Source of the DNA: Pollutibacter sp044353505
GTDB lineage: Bacteria > Bacteroidota > Bacteroidia > Chitinophagales > Chitinophagaceae
DNA length: 51,014 bases
Direction of reading: 5' to 3'
Assembly (NCBI GenBank): GCA_044353505.1
Contig: JBILBU010000013.1
Span: forward strand, 1 to 51,014
In this document: in pieces, positions 42,349 through 50,940 of the stretch
How the letters are laid out: each line of letters begins with the position of its first letter
Numbering within the stretch: position 1 is the first letter of the stretch
Notes under the pieces: model-generated
Told to the model about the DNA's origin: nothing
Databases searched by the model: none
What the model saw: the letters and a program-made list of their open reading frames with translations, nothing else
Translations under genes and position numbers: made by a program

Positions 42349-42672
42349 ATGAGAAAAGCTGATTTGATTAATAAAATTGCCGAAAAAACCAATATACCAA
42401 AGGTTGATGTTTTGGTTACCCTTGAAACCATGTTCAAAGAAATCAAAGCTAGTCTTTCAAATGGTGAAAACATCTATATACGTGGTTTCGGAAGTTTTAT
42501 CACAAAGAAAAGGGCTGCCAAAATTGGGCGCAACATCAAGCGCAATACGGCAGTTCATATTCCTGCTCATTTCATCCCCGCATTCAAGCCTGCAAAAGAA
42601 TTTATGCAGGAAGTAAAAAAACTGGAGATCAGTGCCCAAATCAAGGATGAAGGCTCTGATGAAATGGCCTAG
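42349..42672 (+). CDS. HU/IHF-family DNA-binding protein
   Basis: A 107-residue nucleoid protein beginning MRKADLINKIAEKTN, with the GENIYIRGFGSF strand and the beta-arm around KKRAAKIGRNIKRNT, where HU inserts proline into the minor groove; here the arm carries PAHFIPAFKPAKEF. A C-terminal extension of about 12 acidic/polar residues exceeds the usual 90. Bends or coats DNA. It leads the HU-TPR-basic peptide-RNase E/G run, a gene order that recurs in Bacteroidota as I recall. Confidence 0.93.
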   Translation: MRKADLINKIAEKTNIPKVDVLVTLETMFKEIKASLSNGENIYIRGFGSFITKKRAAKIGRNIKRNTAVHIPAHFIPAFKPAKEFMQEVKKLEISAQIKDEGSDEMA

Positions 42673-42703
42673 CGACAAGCGTTCCGCTTAAAAAAATTAT
42701 TCA

Positions 42704-43552
42704 ATGTTGAAAAAACAGCAATGGATTGCAGCTGCTGCTGGAGTGGCCCTGCTATTCACTATATTTATTTTTGGAAAATTCAGTGCTACTCATGATGAGC
42801 ATGATGGCCATGACCACAGTCAAGAAAAAGCCGCAAAAAAAGAGTTTGACATCAACGTGTATATGGGTGAATTGAAAAAAACAATGACCCCTACTCAATC
42901 TGCCTACCTCACTTCACTTGAAGATGCCCTAACCCGTGGAGACCTGGTTACACAGCGAAAAGCCAACTACCAGTCACTTTCGAACTTTTGGAGGGATAGC
43001 ATTCATAGCTTTCTTCCCTACGTCTATTTCCTAGGCGAAAAGGCCAAGTTGGAAAATTCTGAAAAAAACCTCAACTTCGCAGCCCACTCGATGTTGGAAG
43101 AATTGAGGGGGGTAACTGATCAAGGCTTGAAAACATGGATGGCAAACCAGGCTAGCGACCTGTTTACGCGCTCACTGAAACTCGATCCAAGCAATGACTC
43201 CGCCATCATTGGCCAAGGAAGCACCTTTTTCTTTGGTGCAACTGGGGCTCCGATGGAAGGAATCATGAAAATAAGGGCGGTTGCTGAAAAGAATCCAAAG
43301 AATGTTTTTGCTCAATTTATGTTGGGTTATGGCGGGATGGTTTCCGGCCAAAATGAAAAAGCAATTGAACGTTTCAAAAGAGTAGTAGAGCTTGACCCGG
43401 GAAACACTGAAGCTGTTTTCCTTCTTGCTGAACTCTATGAAAAATCAGGAGATAAGAAACAAGCGATTGAATGGTACGAACAAGGATTGAACAACGTTAA
43501 GAATCCTGAACTGATCAAAGCGCTTGAGGAAAAGATAAATTCATTGAAATAA
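42704..43552 (+). CDS. Membrane-anchored tetratricopeptide repeat protein
   Basis: A 282-residue protein with an N-terminal membrane helix (about 6-24), a His/Asp-rich linker (HDEHDGHDH, 30-38), a central helical region, and C-terminal TPR units (about 160-280; A-x-F-x-L-G-Y pattern FAQFMLGYG, then FKRVVELDPGN and WYEQGLNN). TPRs mediate protein contacts; partners are unknown. The His/Asp linker could bind metal. It follows the HU gene by 31 bp and precedes the basic peptide by 27 bp, probably in one transcript. Confidence 0.85.
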   Translation: MLKKQQWIAAAAGVALLFTIFIFGKFSATHDEHDGHDHSQEKAAKKEFDINVYMGELKKTMTPTQSAYLTSLEDALTRGDLVTQRKANYQSLSNFWRDSIHSFLPYVYFLGEKAKLENSEKNLNFAAHSMLEELRGVTDQGLKTWMANQASDLFTRSLKLDPSNDSAIIGQGSTFFFGATGAPMEGIMKIRAVAEKNPKNVFAQFMLGYGGMVSGQNEKAIERFKRVVELDPGNTEAVFLLAELYEKSGDKKQAIEWYEQGLNNVKNPELIKALEEKINSLK

Positions 43553-43579
43553 TTATTAACACTTTAAACTCACTGAGTT

Positions 43580-43675
43580 ATGCCTTGTGGTAAAAAAAGA
43601 AAACGTCATAAGATCGCTACGCACAAACGTAAAAAGAGACTAAGAAAGAATCGTCACAAGAAAGGGAAGAAATAA
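43580..43675 (+). CDS. 31-residue very basic peptide, possible ribosome-associated protein
   Basis: An ATG at 43580 opens a 31-codon ORF ending at TAA 43675. It begins MPCGKKRKRHKIATHKRKKR and ends with RHKKGKK; about 20 of 31 residues are Lys, Arg or His. I recall near-identical small proteins annotated as hypothetical in many Bacteroidota, also ahead of the RNase E/G gene. Composition suggests an rRNA-binding peptide; whether it equals a described Bacteroidota ribosomal protein (bL38 is one I considered) or the Thx group I cannot say. It lies 27 bp after the TPR gene and 108 bp before rng. Confidence 0.8.
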   Translation: MPCGKKRKRHKIATHKRKKRLRKNRHKKGKK

Positions 43676-43783
43676 TCCCTTTCAATTCTCTCATTCATTA
43701 AAGCATTGGTGTTGAGTTAATCCAGGAATTACATTTCTTGGCATTAATCCCCCCTTACGTGCAATAATAACTCAGACATACGT

Positions 43784-45331
43784 TTGAACAAGGAACTTAT
43801 TATAAACTCATCTGCCCAGGGTGTTCAAATTGCCCTGTTGGAAGACAAAAAACTGGTAGAACTTCATAACGAAAAAGCAGATGCCAGTTTTGCTGTGGGC
43901 GACCTCTATTTGGGTAAGGTAAAGAAACTCATCCCTGGACTTAATGCAGCCTTTGTTGATGTTGGTTTTGAAAAGGATGCCTTTCTACACTACACAGACC
44001 TGAGCCCCTTTGCCAAGTCTCTATTGAAGTTTACGCAGATTTCAATCAATACACCGGTACAAAGCCAGCAGGATTTCTCAAACTTTACTGTTGAGGCAGA
44101 GATTGTCAAAACAGGAAAGATCAATGAAGTACTAGGGCAAAAACCAAACATACTGGTTCAAATACTGAAAGAGCCTATCGCAGCAAAAGGTCCGCGCCTC
44201 AGCTGTGAAATATCCTTGCCGGGAAGGTTCGTGGTTATCACGCCGTTTAATGATGTGATTGCCGTATCAAGAAAAATTCACTCGGGTGAGGAAAGAAAAC
44301 GATTGCAAAAAATTATTGAAGCGATTAAACCAAAGAATTTTGGGGTGATTGTAAGGACGGCTGCGGAGGGGAAAAATACTGCAGAGCTTCATGAAGACCT
44401 CAACACCCTATTCATGAAGTGGAAGTCCATTCAACAAAACCTAAGTGGTGCAGTGCCTCCTGCCAAAGTGCTTAGTGAGCAGACAAAGGCCACAAGTATC
44501 ATGCGGGATCTATTGAGTGCAGACTTCAATAAAATAGTGGTGAACGACAAACAACTCTATGCTGATACAAAGGCATACATACAAAGAATTTCGCCAGACA
44601 AGGCAGACATCGTTTCTCTATATACCGGAACGGCTTCCGTATTTGATCACACCGGAGTTACCAAACAAGTGAAAGGTTCCTTCGGCAAAACGGTAAACCT
44701 TCCTAGTGGAGCCTACCTCATCATCGAGCACACTGAAGCATTACACGTCGTTGACGTTAATAGCGGATACAAGAGCGTTGGAAACAACCAGGAAGACAAT
44801 GCCTTGCAGACGAACCTGGAGGCTGCTGAAGAGATTGCCCGCCAACTCAGGCTAAGGGATTTGGGTGGTATTATTGTGGTGGACTTTATTGACATGAAGC
44901 TTCCGGATAACAAGAAGAAGCTACAAGAGACCATGGAAGAATTCATGAAGCTGGATAGGGCTAAGCATGCGGTTCTTCCAATTACCAAGTTCGGACTAAT
45001 GCAGCTGACTCGTCAGCGCATGAAGCCGGAAATGAATATCAATACCCAAGAACAGTGTCCATCCTGCCAAGGAACCGGTAAAATATCCTCTACCCTTGTA
45101 TTGGAAGATGAGATCGAAAAAAATATCAGCTACTTAAGTGAGCAAAAGCATAAATCACTTGCTATTTCAGTACATCCTATCCTTTATGCCTACCTGACAA
45201 AAGGATTTATTTCCAAAAGACGCAAGTGGTCCTGGAAGTATAAGATTGCCCTTTCTATCAAGGCAGATAATTCATACTACCTAACTGAATTCCATTTCTT
45301 CGATAAGAGTGAGGAAGAAATTAGACTCTAA
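43784..45331 (+). CDS. rng: Ribonuclease E/G
   Basis: A 515-residue endoribonuclease cutting single-stranded AU-rich RNA in rRNA maturation and mRNA decay. An S1 domain spans about 36-135 (GDLYLGKVKKLIPGLNAAFVD), the catalytic Asp lies in GGIIVVDFIDM (about 361-371), and the zinc-link cysteines CPSCQGTG lie at about 426-433. It lacks the long unstructured scaffold tail of E. coli RNase E. Translation starts at TTG 43784, giving the expected MNKELIINS. It ends about 140 bp before a strong bidirectional terminator. Confidence 0.95.
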   Translation: MNKELIINSSAQGVQIALLEDKKLVELHNEKADASFAVGDLYLGKVKKLIPGLNAAFVDVGFEKDAFLHYTDLSPFAKSLLKFTQISINTPVQSQQDFSNFTVEAEIVKTGKINEVLGQKPNILVQILKEPIAAKGPRLSCEISLPGRFVVITPFNDVIAVSRKIHSGEERKRLQKIIEAIKPKNFGVIVRTAAEGKNTAELHEDLNTLFMKWKSIQQNLSGAVPPAKVLSEQTKATSIMRDLLSADFNKIVVNDKQLYADTKAYIQRISPDKADIVSLYTGTASVFDHTGVTKQVKGSFGKTVNLPSGAYLIIEHTEALHVVDVNSGYKSVGNNQEDNALQTNLEAAEEIARQLRLRDLGGIIVVDFIDMKLPDNKKKLQETMEEFMKLDRAKHAVLPITKFGLMQLTRQRMKPEMNINTQEQCPSCQGTGKISSTLVLEDEIEKNISYLSEQKHKSLAISVHPILYAYLTKGFISKRRKWSWKYKIALSIKADNSYYLTEFHFFDKSEEEIRL

Positions 45332-45468
45332 TTAATACCCCCAAGAAGTTCGTTACAAGTACTCTGCATGTCCTGACACCATCAGAAATAAAATGGTATA
45401 CCCTATTGCTTAGTCACCTCAATGACACAAGTACAAGGCTATCTCAGGAGTTCGACTTTCTAAAGCAC

Positions 45469-45501
45469 AAAAAAGCCTGCATATAATATGCAGGCTTTTT
45501 T
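45469..45501. terminator. Bidirectional intrinsic terminator between rng and susD
   Basis: Perfect 14-bp arms, AAAAAAGCCTGCAT (45469-45482) and ATGCAGGCTTTTTT (45488-45501), enclose a 5-nt loop. On each strand the GC-containing stem is followed by six T, so it can stop both the rng transcript and the convergent susCD transcript. The rest of 45332-45523 shows no gene. Confidence 0.9.
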
Positions 45502-45523
45502 ATTAAATGTATTACCGGATTGG

Positions 45524-47020
45524 CTATTCCCATCCAGGGGTTTGCTCCATATTTTCGTTTGCGTTTCTTACTGATTGTGGTATAGGTAAAGTCCACTCTC
45601 TGTCTGATGGAGTTAGAGCACACTCTCCTGAGGCAGAAATTGCAACGACGCCACATGGGTAACCTCTATTGATTGTTTTGGTTGTGCGCTTCAAATCAAA
45701 GAAACGGTGACCTTCAGCAACCAACTCAGCCCTTCTTTCATCAGCGATAGCATCTAAAAGTGCTTGTCCGGACAGGTTCAAATTAGTGTAGTCTTCAATT
45801 CTTGCGGCACGAAGTGCGTTCAAGCTTGCAAGACCCAGAGATTCACTTCCAGAACGCGCTAGGGCTTCTGCATGTATAAGAAGCATTTCTCCACTACGAA
45901 TTGCAGGGAAGTTGGCATTTCCGTCAGCAGCAGCTTTACCCTGGTATTTGGTTATTGAGATTCCTCTAGCATCTGGAGTAAAGAAAGCCAGGTGCCTTAT
46001 ATCATCTGCTCTAATTAAACCACTTGTTCCATCTGCAACAGCGATCGCTGGTACAGGCCTGAAATAACTTCTGCCATTGTTTGGCCAGTACATGATGTAT
46101 GTTGGTCCAGATTGGCCAGATTCAAACTTTACATTCCAGATCGCCTCTCCAATATCAGTTTCGTCATACATTCCGCTGAACGCTGACTGAGTTGTTGCTA
46201 GAGGGCGCCCGTCTTCTGCAGTTAATGCATTGTAGGCAGCATTGGCAGCATCTGTCCAGTTACCTGCATACAAGTGAATCCTTGCTGCAATAGCGTATGC
46301 AGCATTCAAATCAATATAAGGCCTAGTTGTCAGACCAGACTCATTGATTTCCATATCGATATCCCCAAGTAAAGTGATTGCTTCGTTGATGTCTGCAAAC
46401 AAATTTTGATAGTAGTCAGGATTGTTTAATCTGGAAGGCTTAAGTGAAGTGGAAACTACAAACTCCTTAATATAAGCAAGAGCAAGACTAGAGCTGGCAG
46501 TCTTATCGTATGAAGGTGCAAAATACCTGAACAGATCAAAGTGAGCCAAAGCGCGAATGGCAAGGGCTTGACCTTTGATTCTGTTGGCTTCCCCTTTATT
46601 TAAGTCAGTCGTAAACTTGTCAACATCTCTAATAACAATATTTGCTGCAGCAATCACTTGGTAAGGTGCAGAATAAAAAGCAGAAACTTGGCCAGTATTG
46701 GTGGTGTAAAGCCAATCAGCCATATCCCTGGAGTTTGCCAATGTTTCGGCAGAAGACTCATACAGGTTATCACTCATTGCATCGGGCATGATAGACCAAC
46801 CTGCGCCGGTTCCACTTGCCGAACCATAATAATTTGAAGCCCTGAAACCTGCATAGGCGCCGGTTAACACTTCATTTACTTGAGTCATACTTGATGGATT
46901 ACTCAAGGCATCCAAAGAATATTCAGGGAAAATTTCAATTACTTCCTCTTTAGAGCAACCCTGCAACAAGCTGATTGAGACCAGGGCTACTAACGTGTTT
47001 TTAAATAATATTTTCTTCAT
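45524..47020 (-). CDS. SusD/RagB-family nutrient-binding outer-membrane lipoprotein
   Basis: A 498-residue lipoprotein that covers a SusC channel and captures ligand at the cell surface. The signal peptide ends at lipobox LLQGC (Cys22), followed by SKEE, which fits the Bacteroidota surface-export signal for lipoproteins. Helical TPR-like scaffolding with FDLFRYFAP (about 154-162) and the C-terminal RRAELVAEGHRFFDLKR block identify SusD. Ligand cannot be read from sequence; no glycoside hydrolase lies next to it, so the substrate may be a peptide or glycan. It follows susC by 20 bp. Confidence 0.95.
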   Translation of the reverse strand: MKKILFKNTLVALVSISLLQGCSKEEVIEIFPEYSLDALSNPSSMTQVNEVLTGAYAGFRASNYYGSASGTGAGWSIMPDAMSDNLYESSAETLANSRDMADWLYTTNTGQVSAFYSAPYQVIAAANIVIRDVDKFTTDLNKGEANRIKGQALAIRALAHFDLFRYFAPSYDKTASSSLALAYIKEFVVSTSLKPSRLNNPDYYQNLFADINEAITLLGDIDMEINESGLTTRPYIDLNAAYAIAARIHLYAGNWTDAANAAYNALTAEDGRPLATTQSAFSGMYDETDIGEAIWNVKFESGQSGPTYIMYWPNNGRSYFRPVPAIAVADGTSGLIRADDIRHLAFFTPDARGISITKYQGKAAADGNANFPAIRSGEMLLIHAEALARSGSESLGLASLNALRAARIEDYTNLNLSGQALLDAIADERRAELVAEGHRFFDLKRTTKTINRGYPCGVVAISASGECALTPSDREWTLPIPQSVRNANENMEQTPGWE

Positions 47021-47040
47021 TGTGAACGTTTGATTGGTTA

Positions 47041-50004
47041 TTAGAATCCTATAGACAGGCCTACAGTTGTTTGAACTAGTGCAGGATATTGTGCCCCGAC
47101 AAGCGTAGTACCCGACATCTCAGGATCGAAACTCATGTACTTTGTCTTGGTCCACCAGTTTTGTCCCTGAATAAAAATTCTTGCAGAACGCATAGTCGCT
47201 TTAGACAACAACTTGGTGTTGAACGTATAGCCAAGGGTTACATTACGCAACCTCCAGAAACTTCCATCTTCGAGAAACCTTGTTGTTGCAGACCTGTATG
47301 GATTAGAAGGTCCGGCGGCTGTTGCACCAGAAGTTGGTCTAGGTACATCTGTTATTTGACCAGCTGATCTCCATTCACGAAGAAGTATGTTATGCATGTT
47401 ATCCCAATAGTATGCAGGGTTGGTTAGGTTATTCCTATCGTTGTTGTAAAGATAATTTTTCAAGAAGAAATTCATTTGAGCGCTCAGATCAAATCCTTTG
47501 TAGCTGAAATTGGTATTCAAGCCACCAAACCATGGAGCGTCTGAAGTTCCTTGGTATGTAGCATCTGCAACAGTGTACGCCATGGTAACAGAACCATCTT
47601 TCTTAATGTACTGAGAATTTCCATTGGCAGGGTTTACACCACCGTAAGAAACCAAATAATGCGTATTCAAAGGACGTCCCTCTTTCAAAATAGTATTACC
47701 AGATACAACAGAGTCAGTTGGAAGATCAATTATTCTGTTCTCGTTGTAGGTGAGGTTGGCGCCAATAGACCAGCTAAAGTTCTTCGTCCTGATGATATCA
47801 CCACGAAGCGTTAACTCAACCCCTTTATTGCGGACAGTACCGAAGTTACTTGGTACACTGCTGAAACCACTAATGGAAGGATCAATAGGAAGTGAGTAAA
47901 AGAGATCGGTAGTCGTTCTGTTATAGATTTCCACCGTACCACTCAATCTTCTTTTGAACATAGCAAAATCTAAACCGAAGTTTGTGGTTTTGTTTGTTTC
48001 CCAGCGATAATCAAGGTTACCAGCTGCGGCAGGAGCCCAACCACTAATACCAGCATAAGAAGATCTTCCAAACTGAGGAAGCGGAAAGTCACCTGCTGCG
48101 GTATTGTTATTACCTGTTGTACCTATACTTGCTCTTAAGCGAAGATCATTGATGAATTTGATTTTAGACATGAATTTCTCGTCTGAAACAGCCCAGGTCA
48201 AACCTGCTGAACCAAAGTTTGCAAAGCGATTGTTCACACCGAAACGTGAAGATCCATCACGACGACCAACTAAGGATAAGAAATACTTGTCGCTATACCC
48301 ATAGTTGAAAATTCCGAAGTATGAAAGAAGACCATTTGCAGTTCCGGTACCACCAACAGATGGAATATAGGATGGGTTGGCTGCACTACCGGCAGTTATA
48401 CCTGTCTCATTGGTAAAGCCATTGGTGAAACCATAACCAATAAAGTTAAACCTGCGGAAGTCATTTTTGATTGACTCAGTGAAAACACCTCCGTCAACCT
48501 CATGCTTTCCGAAAGTTCTCTTGTAGCTCAAAGAAGTAGTTCCGGTGTAGCGGAAGCTGCGGTTACTCTCTTTGTATAAAGCACCTTGCCTTGTTTGATA
48601 ACCAGTAGTTCTAGGATCCCAAAATTGAGTGTACTCATTATTTGAAAAATCAAGTCCCCAATTCGTTCTTGCAGACAATCCTTTAAGAAAAGGGAAATGA
48701 TATTCAAGGTAGCTAGAAGCAACAGACTTGAGTTGTAAGTTTTTATTGCTATTTAGAAACAAGTCCATTGCACCATTTGGCTGTCCGGAAATCAAATAAC
48801 CAGGACCGCCATACTGCTGATAATCTCCAGTTGTTGGATCGATGTCTCTTTCATAAGGGTTTGACCAACGAACTGCATTAAGCGGTGAGCTCAAATAGCT
48901 ATCATTTTCTGAAGTTCTTTGAATGTTAGACCAACCTGCTTGAAGATTCATACCGAATCTCCAGTTTTTGACAGTATTGTCGACATTGATACGAGCCGTG
49001 TAACGCTTCATACCAGTAGTCTTTACAATACCTTCTTGGTCCATATATGAGAGAGAAGCAAAAAACTTTGAAGCCTGACTACCACCTGAAGCACTGACCA
49101 TGTGCTGGCGAGTAATGCCTCTTTGAAACAAGGCATCTTTCCAGCTGAAGTTCACCTTACGTAAGCTGTCAGCTGTTGCACGATCCCATCCGTAACCATT
49201 ACCCCTCTTCAGTTCATACGCAATTTTCTCATCACTGGTCATAACCTCGAGACGATCTTTTGGCATATCACTGATACCGTATTGTGCATCATAACTGAGT
49301 TGCAGTTGACCAGCACGACCGCGGCGTGTGGTAATAACGATTACCCCACTCGCACCACGAGATCCGTACATGGCTGTAGCAACAGCGTCCTTCAAAATTT
49401 CTACTCTTTCAAAATCGCCTTGGTTGAGTGTAGCGAAATCTCCAGCTGAAATTTCAATACCATCCATTATATATAGTGGATAGTTTCCCCCACTGATAGA
49501 ACCATTACCACGAATACGCACTGTACCACCAGAACCAGGCTGTCCACTACCTCCAATAACAGAAACTCCGGCAGCCTGACCTTGTAAGGCCTGATCGAAC
49601 GAGCCAAATGGTTGCTTGCGGATTTCTTGGGTTGGAGCTGTTGCGATTGCACCAGAAAATTTCTTACGCTGGATTGTGGTATACCCTGTAACTACAACCT
49701 CCGAAACGCTGTTCGCAGATGCAGCTGCAAGGCTCACAGCAAGAGGAGCGCCAGTCAATTTCAATGTCATGGTCTCAAATCCTATTGAGGAGACAGAAAT
49801 TGATGTAGCTGAAGCAGGAACAGAAATGGTGAACTCACCATTTGCGTTGGTTGCTCCAATTGATTTTCCACCTACGCTGATGGTTGCACCTGAAACAGGT
49901 CCACCACTTGATTCAGTCACCTTTCCGGTAACGGTTTTGTTTTGAGCAAATGTGGTTGCTATAAAAAGCAACGACACCGCCAATAGTGATACAATTTTTC
50001 TCAT
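47041..50004 (-). CDS. SusC/RagA-family TonB-dependent outer-membrane transporter
   Basis: A 987-residue import channel. Order of parts: signal peptide (1-20), carboxypeptidase-regulatory-like N-terminal extension (about 24-95, VTGKVTESSGGPVSGATISV), a TonB-box-like VSEVVVTGY, plug domain (about 115-235, with the family ILKDAVATAMYGSRGASGVI block), and a 22-strand-type barrel ending in VGLSIGF. It is complete and pairs with susD. No anti-sigma receptor extension (STN domain) is seen and no sigma/anti-sigma genes lie upstream, so regulation is probably not by the ECF route at this locus. Ligand unknown. Confidence 0.95.
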   Translation of the reverse strand: MRKIVSLLAVSLLFIATTFAQNKTVTGKVTESSGGPVSGATISVGGKSIGATNANGEFTISVPASATSISVSSIGFETMTLKLTGAPLAVSLAAASANSVSEVVVTGYTTIQRKKFSGAIATAPTQEIRKQPFGSFDQALQGQAAGVSVIGGSGQPGSGGTVRIRGNGSISGGNYPLYIMDGIEISAGDFATLNQGDFERVEILKDAVATAMYGSRGASGVIVITTRRGRAGQLQLSYDAQYGISDMPKDRLEVMTSDEKIAYELKRGNGYGWDRATADSLRKVNFSWKDALFQRGITRQHMVSASGGSQASKFFASLSYMDQEGIVKTTGMKRYTARINVDNTVKNWRFGMNLQAGWSNIQRTSENDSYLSSPLNAVRWSNPYERDIDPTTGDYQQYGGPGYLISGQPNGAMDLFLNSNKNLQLKSVASSYLEYHFPFLKGLSARTNWGLDFSNNEYTQFWDPRTTGYQTRQGALYKESNRSFRYTGTTSLSYKRTFGKHEVDGGVFTESIKNDFRRFNFIGYGFTNGFTNETGITAGSAANPSYIPSVGGTGTANGLLSYFGIFNYGYSDKYFLSLVGRRDGSSRFGVNNRFANFGSAGLTWAVSDEKFMSKIKFINDLRLRASIGTTGNNNTAAGDFPLPQFGRSSYAGISGWAPAAAGNLDYRWETNKTTNFGLDFAMFKRRLSGTVEIYNRTTTDLFYSLPIDPSISGFSSVPSNFGTVRNKGVELTLRGDIIRTKNFSWSIGANLTYNENRIIDLPTDSVVSGNTILKEGRPLNTHYLVSYGGVNPANGNSQYIKKDGSVTMAYTVADATYQGTSDAPWFGGLNTNFSYKGFDLSAQMNFFLKNYLYNNDRNNLTNPAYYWDNMHNILLREWRSAGQITDVPRPTSGATAAGPSNPYRSATTRFLEDGSFWRLRNVTLGYTFNTKLLSKATMRSARIFIQGQNWWTKTKYMSFDPEMSGTTLVGAQYPALVQTTVGLSIGF

Positions 50005-50330
50005 TTGTTTATGGTTTTAATTTTTGAGTACAAGTGCCGAAGAATAAAGTTAAACACAATTAACTATAGAAGGTTTCTAAAAAATAACTTTTTTTTAAGA
50101 ATTTTTTAATAAAGGCATGTTATATAATATATATAAATATAAAATATACAATAAAGTTAGGATAAAAACACAATAATTTTGACTTAAACAATTTATTTGT
50201 CTGATTAATTCCTAATTAAATATAAATAATAACCAAAAGGCAAAATAAATATACATATCCATTTTTATAATGTGTTAACGGTTTATGACCTATTCCTCTT
50301 CTGACTTGTAAAACGAATAGAGATTTGGGG
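50005..50330. other. AT-rich intergenic region upstream of susC
   Basis: Roughly 80% A+T with long TATA-like and A/T runs (for example around 50115-50150). It should hold the susC promoter and leader on the minus strand, but I find no good TAnnTTTG -7 element with a -33 partner. No ORF, repeat array or RNA gene is recognisable. Confidence 0.5.
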
Positions 50331-50492
50331 GAAATTAAGTGTAGAAAATAGCAATTGTAGCTAGAAGAAAAGTTGTTGAAGCGCATTTTTAATCCTCTTT
50401 TAGCATGTTTTTTGCTGACAGCCTAGCAGCCCCGGAAGATTTCAGCAACCCAAAGCCTTTTTAATGGAATTTAGTCCGGGTAAGGAAAACTG

Positions 50493-50834
50493 CTACTTAT
50501 TCGGACTCAGATTGATTGCGCTGTGAATTGGTTTATTGAGAAAAAGCAGACCCTCTCGGAAAACAACCCTACCCTGGTATATACCCTGCCTAGAAATCAT
50601 GCAACCAGGTACATCTTTTCGATTGAACTTTGAGCCGGTGGAAGCTACCCAAAACCACTTAAATTTTGACCTCGACCCCAAGAAAACTAAGATGCCAATC
50701 CCCAGATTTATTAAAGAAACCCAATAAAAGGAGCCCCAGGATCTTTTTTCTAAAATTAAAGCAGGTTTAGTGAAAGAGACGTAAAAAAAATAATTTTCAA
50801 AAGATTTTGAGAGCCCCATTGAACTGATATGCAA
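50493..50834 (-). CDS. Doubtful ORF, 113 residues, one hydrophobic segment
   Basis: An open frame on the minus strand with one hydrophobic stretch (about residues 36-54, YWVSLINLGIGILVFLG). I recognise no family. Its composition (Ser, Phe, Lys rich) and lack of a start context or coding neighbours make it more likely chance than gene; a 63-residue frame on the other strand covers part of it and is no better. The remaining sequence of 50331-51014 shows no recognisable gene. Confidence 0.15.
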   Translation of the reverse strand: MHISSMGLSKSFENYFFYVSFTKPALILEKRSWGSFYWVSLINLGIGILVFLGSRSKFKWFWVASTGSKFNRKDVPGCMISRQGIYQGRVVFREGLLFLNKPIHSAINLSPNK

Positions 50835-50851
50835 GTTATTGAATATCAGTT
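50822..50851. repeat. 9-bp inverted repeat with 12-nt loop
   Basis: AACTGATAT (50822-50830) and ATATCAGTT (50843-50851) are perfect arms. The hairpin is followed by an AT-rich stretch but no T run, so it may be an operator or a weak transcript end. Its role is unknown. Confidence 0.5.
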
Positions 50852-50932
50852 ATTTAATACGCTAATACGCCATGTTAAAAGGCCTCAATACTACTAATAT
50901 GGGGAGTTAAATTTATTCACAAAGTCAAAAAT

Positions 50933-50940
50933 TAATTTTG
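50933..50940 (+). promoter_or_regulatory. Possible -7 element reading out of the window
   Basis: TAATTTTG matches the TAnnTTTG consensus on the plus strand in an otherwise gene-free stretch. It could drive a gene beyond position 51014. The nearest ATG (about 50978) is quickly followed by a stop. No -33 box is evident, so this remains a weak call. Confidence 0.25.
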
